Assembly: GCA_965221555.1 (NCBI GenBank) | Contig: OZ244895.1 | Coordinates: 3,100,001-3,164,000, forward strand | Length of the DNA: 64,000 bases | Direction: 5' to 3' | Origin: JAJEAD01 sp965221555 | GTDB lineage: Bacteria; Pseudomonadota; Gammaproteobacteria; HK1 | Shown: positions 59,506-64,000 of the stretch, piece by piece | Position numbering within the stretch: position 1 is the stretch's first letter | How the letters are laid out: the number at the start of each line of letters is the position of its first letter | The notes under the pieces: model-generated | Databases searched by the model: none | The model's input: only the letters and a program-made list of their open reading frames with translations | Told to the model about the DNA's origin: nothing | Program-made: the position numbers and the translations under genes

Positions 59506-61754
59506 CGTCGCGCCTGGCCCCTGCCCCGCCCCCAGCCCCGGCCTCGTCGCCCCGCGAGGCCGGAGCCCCGTCCCCGCCCGGGCCCGGCGACGGGATGGAG
59601 CAGCTCCAGAACGATCTTCCCTTCGTCGGGATCCACCCGCGAGACGACGACTTCCAGGCGATCGCCGAGCCGGAAGACCCGGTCACTGCGCTCGCCGCGC
59701 ACTTCGTGGCGCACCGGATCGTGGTGGAAGTAGTCCGCGCCGAGCGCACTGATATGAACCAGTCCGTCCACGCCGAGGTCTTCGAGCGTGACGAAGAGGC
59801 CGAAGCCCACCACCCCGCTCACGCGTCCGTGGAAGGCCTCGCCCACGCGTTTTTGCATGTAGCGGCACTTGAGACGGAACTCGACTTCCCGAGTCGCCTC
59901 GTCGGCCCGGCGCTCGGTCATCGACGTGTGCTGCCCCAGTGCGATCATGTCCCCGGGACGCGAGCCCGGACCTGCCCCCGAGACGCCGCTCAGCACTTCC
60001 TTGATCGCCCGGTGCACAACGAGGTCGGGGTAGCGGCGAATCGGCGAAGTGAAGTGCGCGTAGGCGGGGAGCGCGAGTCCGAAGTGGCCGGAGTTGTTCG
60101 GTGTGTAGACCGCCTGCGCGAGGGAGCGCAGCAGCACCGTGTACACGAGTTCGGCATCCGCACGCGCGCGGCTCTCCTCGACGAGGCGGGCGTAGTCGCG
60201 CGGCCGCGGCACCTCACCGCCTCCCAGGCGCAACCCCAGGGGCGCGAGAAAGGCGCGCAGCTCCTCGGCCTTGTCCGTCGTCGGCCCCTCGTGCGCCCGG
60301 TAGAGAAAGCGCCGCTGGTGGCGGGAGAGGAAGCGCGCCGCGGCCACGTTGGCGGCGACCATGCACTCTTCGATCAGACGGTGCGCGTCGGTGCGCCGTC
60401 GCGCCTCGATCGCGACGACATCCCCGATCTCATCCTGAACGATGCGGGTCTCCGGGGTATCGAGGTCGAGGGCGCCACGTCGACGGCGCGCGTCATGGAG
60501 CACCCGAAAGAGTGCGTGCAGGTGGCGCAAGTGCTCGGGCGCGACGCCAAGGCGCGCGGCGGCGGCGTCACCACGAGCGTCGAGCAGATCGGCCACTTCC
60601 TCGTAAACGAGCCGGGCCTGCGAACGCATGAGCGCTTCGCGAAAGCGCGAACGCACGATGCGGCCCTCCCGGTCGATGTACATCTCGCAGGCGATGCAGA
60701 GACGCTCCTCCTCCGGACGCAGCGAGCAGAGCCCGTTGGAGAGCGCTTCGGGCAGCATCGGGAGAACGCGCCCGGGAAAGTACACCGAAGTCCCGCGGTG
60801 GCGCGCCTCGTCGTCGAGCGCGGCGCCGGCCCGCACGTAGTGTGCGACATCGGCGATCGCGACGATGAGACGCCAACCCTTGGGGGTGGGGGCGCAGTAG
60901 ACGGCGTCGTCGAAGTCGCGGGCGTCCTCGCCGTCGATGGTCACGAGCGGAAGCTCTCGCAGGTCCCACCGCGATGCCCGGTCCACTTCCCGAACCTCGG
61001 AGCCGAAGCGGCCGGCTTCGGCCAGGACCTCGTCCGGCCACCGGTCCGGCAACGCGTGACGGCGGATGGCGATGTCGACCTCGATGCCCGGCGCGTCGTG
61101 CTCGCCGAGCACTTCGCGCACCTTGCCGGTCGGGGGTGAGTGCGCACTCGGAGGCTCGACGAGCGTGACCACCACCATCTGCCCGGACCGCGCGCCCGCT
61201 CGCGCGTGCGCCGGCACCTGTATGTCCTGGTGGAAGCGCGAGTCATCGGGACGCACGAACGCGGTGCCGCTTTCGCGCCAGAAACGTCCCACCAGTTCGC
61301 GGTGGCCGCGTTCGAGCACCTCGACCACCACCCCCTCGGCCTGCGCGTCGCGCCCGCGGAAGACCGGCCGCACCAGCGCGCGGTCTCCATGCATGAGACC
61401 GAGCATCTGCCGCGGGGCGAGAGGGATGCGCTCCCCTCCATCATCCGGCACCAGGACCGCGCGGCCCTTTGCTCGTCCGTGAACCGTGCCACGCACGAGA
61501 TCGACTCTGCCGGCCAGGGCATAGCCCTGCCCGCGCTTGCGCATGACCTGACCGTCACGCTGCATGGCGAAGAGGCGGCGCGACAGGGCCCGCAGTTTCA
61601 TCGGTTCGGAGAGACCGAACACCGCCCCGATGGCGTTCAGTTCCATCGGCGCCCCCGCATCGGACAGCGCGCGCACTACCGCGTCCCGGTCCGGAACGCC
61701 TTCCTCATGTGTCCGCTCCCGTCGCCGGGGTCCGAATCGGCGTCCCTTCACCAT
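59502..61754 (-). CDS. rnr: Ribonuclease R
   Basis: A 750-residue 3'-5' exoribonuclease of the RNB family: helical N-terminal region, cold-shock domains, the catalytic VTIDGEDARDFDDAVYC with its Asp ligands, HFTSPIRRYPDL, a C-terminal S1 domain (VSGVVGFGLFVTLEDLGVDG) and a short Arg/Gly-rich tail. It degrades structured RNA and takes part in quality control. First gene of the rnr-rlmB-rpsF chain. Confidence 0.95.
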   Translation of the reverse strand: MVKGRRFGPRRRERTHEEGVPDRDAVVRALSDAGAPMELNAIGAVFGLSEPMKLRALSRRLFAMQRDGQVMRKRGQGYALAGRVDLVRGTVHGRAKGRAVLVPDDGGERIPLAPRQMLGLMHGDRALVRPVFRGRDAQAEGVVVEVLERGHRELVGRFWRESGTAFVRPDDSRFHQDIQVPAHARAGARSGQMVVVTLVEPPSAHSPPTGKVREVLGEHDAPGIEVDIAIRRHALPDRWPDEVLAEAGRFGSEVREVDRASRWDLRELPLVTIDGEDARDFDDAVYCAPTPKGWRLIVAIADVAHYVRAGAALDDEARHRGTSVYFPGRVLPMLPEALSNGLCSLRPEEERLCIACEMYIDREGRIVRSRFREALMRSQARLVYEEVADLLDARGDAAAARLGVAPEHLRHLHALFRVLHDARRRRGALDLDTPETRIVQDEIGDVVAIEARRRTDAHRLIEECMVAANVAAARFLSRHQRRFLYRAHEGPTTDKAEELRAFLAPLGLRLGGGEVPRPRDYARLVEESRARADAELVYTVLLRSLAQAVYTPNNSGHFGLALPAYAHFTSPIRRYPDLVVHRAIKEVLSGVSGAGPGSRPGDMIALGQHTSMTERRADEATREVEFRLKCRYMQKRVGEAFHGRVSGVVGFGLFVTLEDLGVDGLVHISALGADYFHHDPVRHEVRGERSDRVFRLGDRLEVVVSRVDPDEGKIVLELLHPVAGPGRGRGSGLAGRRGRGWGRGRGQARR

Positions 61755-61790
61755 GTTTCTTCCTTTTCACGCCGGGGCGGTGGCGCCTCG

Positions 61791-61818
61791 TTGACACCCC
61801 ATGCCCCTATGATAGAGT
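61791..61818 (+). promoter_or_regulatory. Predicted promoter for tRNA-Leu
   Basis: TTGACA at 61791-61796, a perfect -35, and TAGAGT at 61813-61818 are 16 bp apart, followed by a GC-rich discriminator (GCTCGGCC). This pattern is usual for stable-RNA genes. It lies between the divergent rnr gene and the tRNA. Confidence 0.5.
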
Positions 61819-61861
61819 GCTCGGCCTGCCTTTCTCCCCGATGTGGCGGGAAAGCACACCG

Positions 61862-61948
61862 GCCGAGGTGGCGGAATTGGTAGACGCGCTAGCTTCAGGT
61901 GCTAGTGGGGGTAACCCCGTGGAGGTTCAAGTCCTCTCCTCGGCACCA
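61862..61948 (+). tRNA. tRNA-Leu (anticodon CAG), CCA encoded
   Basis: The acceptor strands GCCGAGG (61862-61868) and CCTCGGC (61938-61944) pair perfectly, with discriminator A and an encoded CCA to 61948. The anticodon arm GCTAGC-TTCAGGT-GCTAGT gives anticodon CAG at 61896-61898, and a long variable arm (GTGGGGGTAACCCCGTG) marks a class II tRNA. The T arm GGTTCAAGTCC is present. Identity is close to E. coli tRNA-Leu(CAG). Confidence 0.95.
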
Positions 61949-62097
61949 ATCGATGAAACCCTGCCTCGGTCATCCGATACGCGCCCCCTCGAAACACCCT
62001 GCGGTCGTTGCGGCGCGATCTCCCCCACCCGAGGCCAGACCGCCGGTCGCAGCGCGCTGCGCCGGCCCGGCTTCGGGCCTTTGGCTCCTGAACCGAA

Positions 62098-63348
62098 ATG
62101 AGACACCGCGATACCCCGACCCTGGATGACTTCCTCGACGAAGCGTCCATCACGGCCCTCACGCGCCCCTCGTTGAAAGAGGCGCGGGGACTGCCGGCCC
62201 GCATATACACGAGCGAGGACTTCTTCGCGCTGGAGCAAGGGCAGCTCTTCCCGCGCACCTGGACCGGGGTCGCCTTCGACTCCGACGTGCCGAAGCCGGG
62301 CGACGCCATCCCGACCTCGGTGGGCGGCGTGCCGATCATCCTGTTGCGGGACGAGGCGGGCACGGTGCGCGCCTTTCACAACGTGTGCCGGCACCGCGCC
62401 ACCCTGGTCCTCACCGAGCCCTGCCGCGGCCTGCGCCAGCTCCAGTGCCCCTACCACGCGTGGACCTACGGGCTGGACGGAGCCCTGCGCGCCACCCCGT
62501 TCTGGGACGGCACCGCGAAGGCGGAGAAGCAGCCGGTGGACGCGGCGGCGAACGGTCTCGTGCCGGTGCGATGCGCGGTGTGGAACCACGTCGTCTTCGT
62601 GAATCTGGCCGAGAACGCGCCGTCGCTCGAAGAGTACCTCGGTCCGATGGCGGCGGAGTCCTCCCACCTCGACCTCGAAGCGCTCGAGTGCGGCCATCGC
62701 ACGAGCTGGGAGTTCAAGGCGAACTGGAAGCTGGTGCTGGACAACTGGGAGGTGTACCACCACGTCTGGGTGCACGAGGGGATCTTCGACCGGATGTCGG
62801 ACGAGGTGGATCTCGAAACCGGAGAGCCCTACACCGACTCGATCGCCGACGGGAACGTGATGATTCTGCGGGCCAACGCCCGCCGCCCGAAGAGGAAGCC
62901 GGAGACCGGGACCGACGGCAGCGTACTGCCGCTCCTGCCCTCGCGTAACGGCGCCGGCCAAACGCACGGCGCCGCCAACGCGGTCCTGCCCAACACCACG
63001 CTGACGCTCGGCCCGAGCGCCTACGTGCCCGCGATCTACGTCCCGGTCGCACCGGGCGTGACCCGGGCCGAGATGGCCTGGTACTTCGCCCCGGAAGCGG
63101 CGAGCGGCAAGAAGCACGCGCAGGCGCGCGAAGCCGCCATCGACCGCTGGCTCGGACCGGGCCGCACCCTGAACGAGCGCCGCGGCATCCGCGCCCAGGA
63201 CCATCGCTGCATGGAGTTGCAGCAGGCGGCGCGCGCCTCGCCGGTGGCCGACGACGTCAAGTTCTCGCCGGTGTGGGAGGCGGACGTGCGCTACTTCCAG
63301 ACCTGGCTGGTGGACCAGTTGACCCGGGCGCAGCAACCCGCCGGCTGA
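62098..63348 (+). CDS. Rieske oxygenase, ring-hydroxylating alpha-subunit type
   Basis: A 416-residue protein: Rieske [2Fe-2S] ligands in CRHRA and CPYHAW (Cys, His, Cys, His), and the mononuclear-iron region DNWEVYHHVWVHE giving two His, with a carboxylate expected further on. ATG 62098 is used. Family members insert oxygen into aromatic, aliphatic or quaternary-ammonium substrates with a reductase; no reductase is visible. The substrate is not determined. A second Rieske gene follows 120 bp later. Confidence 0.88.
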   Translation: MRHRDTPTLDDFLDEASITALTRPSLKEARGLPARIYTSEDFFALEQGQLFPRTWTGVAFDSDVPKPGDAIPTSVGGVPIILLRDEAGTVRAFHNVCRHRATLVLTEPCRGLRQLQCPYHAWTYGLDGALRATPFWDGTAKAEKQPVDAAANGLVPVRCAVWNHVVFVNLAENAPSLEEYLGPMAAESSHLDLEALECGHRTSWEFKANWKLVLDNWEVYHHVWVHEGIFDRMSDEVDLETGEPYTDSIADGNVMILRANARRPKRKPETGTDGSVLPLLPSRNGAGQTHGAANAVLPNTTLTLGPSAYVPAIYVPVAPGVTRAEMAWYFAPEAASGKKHAQAREAAIDRWLGPGRTLNERRGIRAQDHRCMELQQAARASPVADDVKFSPVWEADVRYFQTWLVDQLTRAQQPAG

Positions 63349-63468
63349 CGCCGCCAGCCTCCAGGTTTCACCGCCTTTCGCGACATTCACCCGCGACGGC
63401 AGGTGATAGACTTCGCCGACGTCGCAAGCGACGTTCGCGTCAAGCACCAGAACTTAACCCGCCCACCG

Positions 63469-64000
63469 ATGCCCGCTACGCCCGAGCAGCGCGCTTCGCC
63501 CTACAACGGCTACCACCGGGTACCGGAAGCGTGCGAGGATCCGGAGCTCACCCATACCGGCCCGCGCACTCCCGCCGGAGAGTACTTCCGGCGCTTCTGG
63601 ATGCCGGTCGCGATGAGCGAACAGGTCGGCAAGCATGCGATCATCGTCAAGGTGCTGGGAGAGGAACTCGTACTCTTTCGGGACCTCTCCGGCCGGTTGG
63701 GTCTGCTGCACAAGCACTGCAGCCACCGGCGGGCGTCGCTCGAGTACGGAATCATCGCGGAGCACGGCATCCGCTGCTGCTACCACGGATGGCTCTTCGA
63801 CGTGGACGGCACGATCCTGGACGTGCCCGGCGAGCCCGAGGGCAGTCCGATCCCGCGCCGCCTGCGACACGGCGCCTACCCGGTACGCGAAGTCGCCGGA
63901 CTCGTCTTCGCCTACCTCGGACCGCCCGAACGCCAGCCGGAGCTTCCCGTCCTCGACACGTTCTCGCTGCCGGGAGACGAGCTCGTGCCCTACGCCATCG
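63469..64000 (+). CDS. Rieske oxygenase, phthalate-dioxygenase-like (C-terminus beyond window)
   Basis: The frame from ATG 63469 runs open to the window end, 177 codons. FRRFWMPVAMSEQVGKH and CSHRRASLEYG with CCYHGWLFDVDG supply the Rieske cluster ligands; the layout follows phthalate 4,5-dioxygenase-type oxygenases. The catalytic iron domain is beyond the window. It is different in sequence from the Rieske gene upstream, so they are probably not a recent duplication. Confidence 0.86.
   Translation, partial: MPATPEQRASPYNGYHRVPEACEDPELTHTGPRTPAGEYFRRFWMPVAMSEQVGKHAIIVKVLGEELVLFRDLSGRLGLLHKHCSHRRASLEYGIIAEHGIRCCYHGWLFDVDGTILDVPGEPEGSPIPRRLRHGAYPVREVAGLVFAYLGPPERQPELPVLDTFSLPGDELVPYAI

Overview
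The window is GC-rich DNA from a Gram-negative bacterium, most likely an uncultured gammaproteobacterium. Evidence: an outer-membrane assembly gene (bamA), a tolC homologue preceded by a protein-carboxylmethyltransferase-like gene, a DUF2232 gene between rpsR and rplI, ffh next to a CNNM/CorC-type gene, and a dsbC-like gene close to xerD. There is one tRNA (Leu, CAG) and no rRNA, CRISPR array or recognisable prophage.

Layout. 1-7053 (minus): the end of the conserved cluster pyrH-frr-uppS-cdsA-dxr-rseP-bamA, with bamA cut by the window edge. 7054-16250: a 9.2-kb accessory block (tandem GFA protein, PLP enzyme, two divergent pairs of periplasmic binding protein plus membrane sensor-like protein, an OFA-type MFS carrier). 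It separates pyrH from tsf and rpsB (16251-18149), which are usually adjacent. 18338-25652: map, moaD/moaC, a dynamin-like GTPase, a pcm-like gene, tolC, gpmA and a DUF3108 gene. 25597-36480 (minus): an 11-kb molybdenum/tungsten enzyme cluster holding CoxG-, CoxS- and CoxM-like genes, a four-cluster ferredoxin, an aldehyde:ferredoxin oxidoreductase (AOR), a MoaD-like protein, an unknown 97-residue protein, CoxD- and CoxE-like genes, a split XdhC, a molybdopterin-binding/MocA fusion and a NifU-like scaffold. No CoxL-type molybdenum large subunit lies in the window. 36572-48461: pyk, a dsbC-like gene, xerD, rplS-trmD-rimM-rpsP, ffh, a CorC-family gene, a Sat-CysC fusion and dnaB. 48462-56439: a second accessory block splitting dnaB from rplI (HExxH protein, HTH-like protein, exported ankyrin protein, lipoprotein, two paralogous unknown genes). 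56440-61754 (minus): rnr-rlmB-rpsF-rpsR-DUF2232-rplI. 61862-64000: tRNA-Leu and two Rieske oxygenases, the second truncated by the window end.

The most interesting points are: (1) a cox-type FAD and 2Fe-2S subunit pair with its maturation genes, next to a tungsten-type AOR and without CoxL; (2) a short dispersed intergenic repeat with terminal inverted repeats, in two full and two half copies; (3) mirrored binding-protein/sensor pairs whose sensors lack an output domain; (4) a Sat-CysC fusion whose ATP-sulfurylase catalytic motifs are altered while its APS-kinase part looks intact; (5) an HExxH protein resembling peptide beta-hydroxylases in the dnaB-side block; (6) xerD apparently starting at CTG, supported by a well-placed Shine-Dalgarno sequence.
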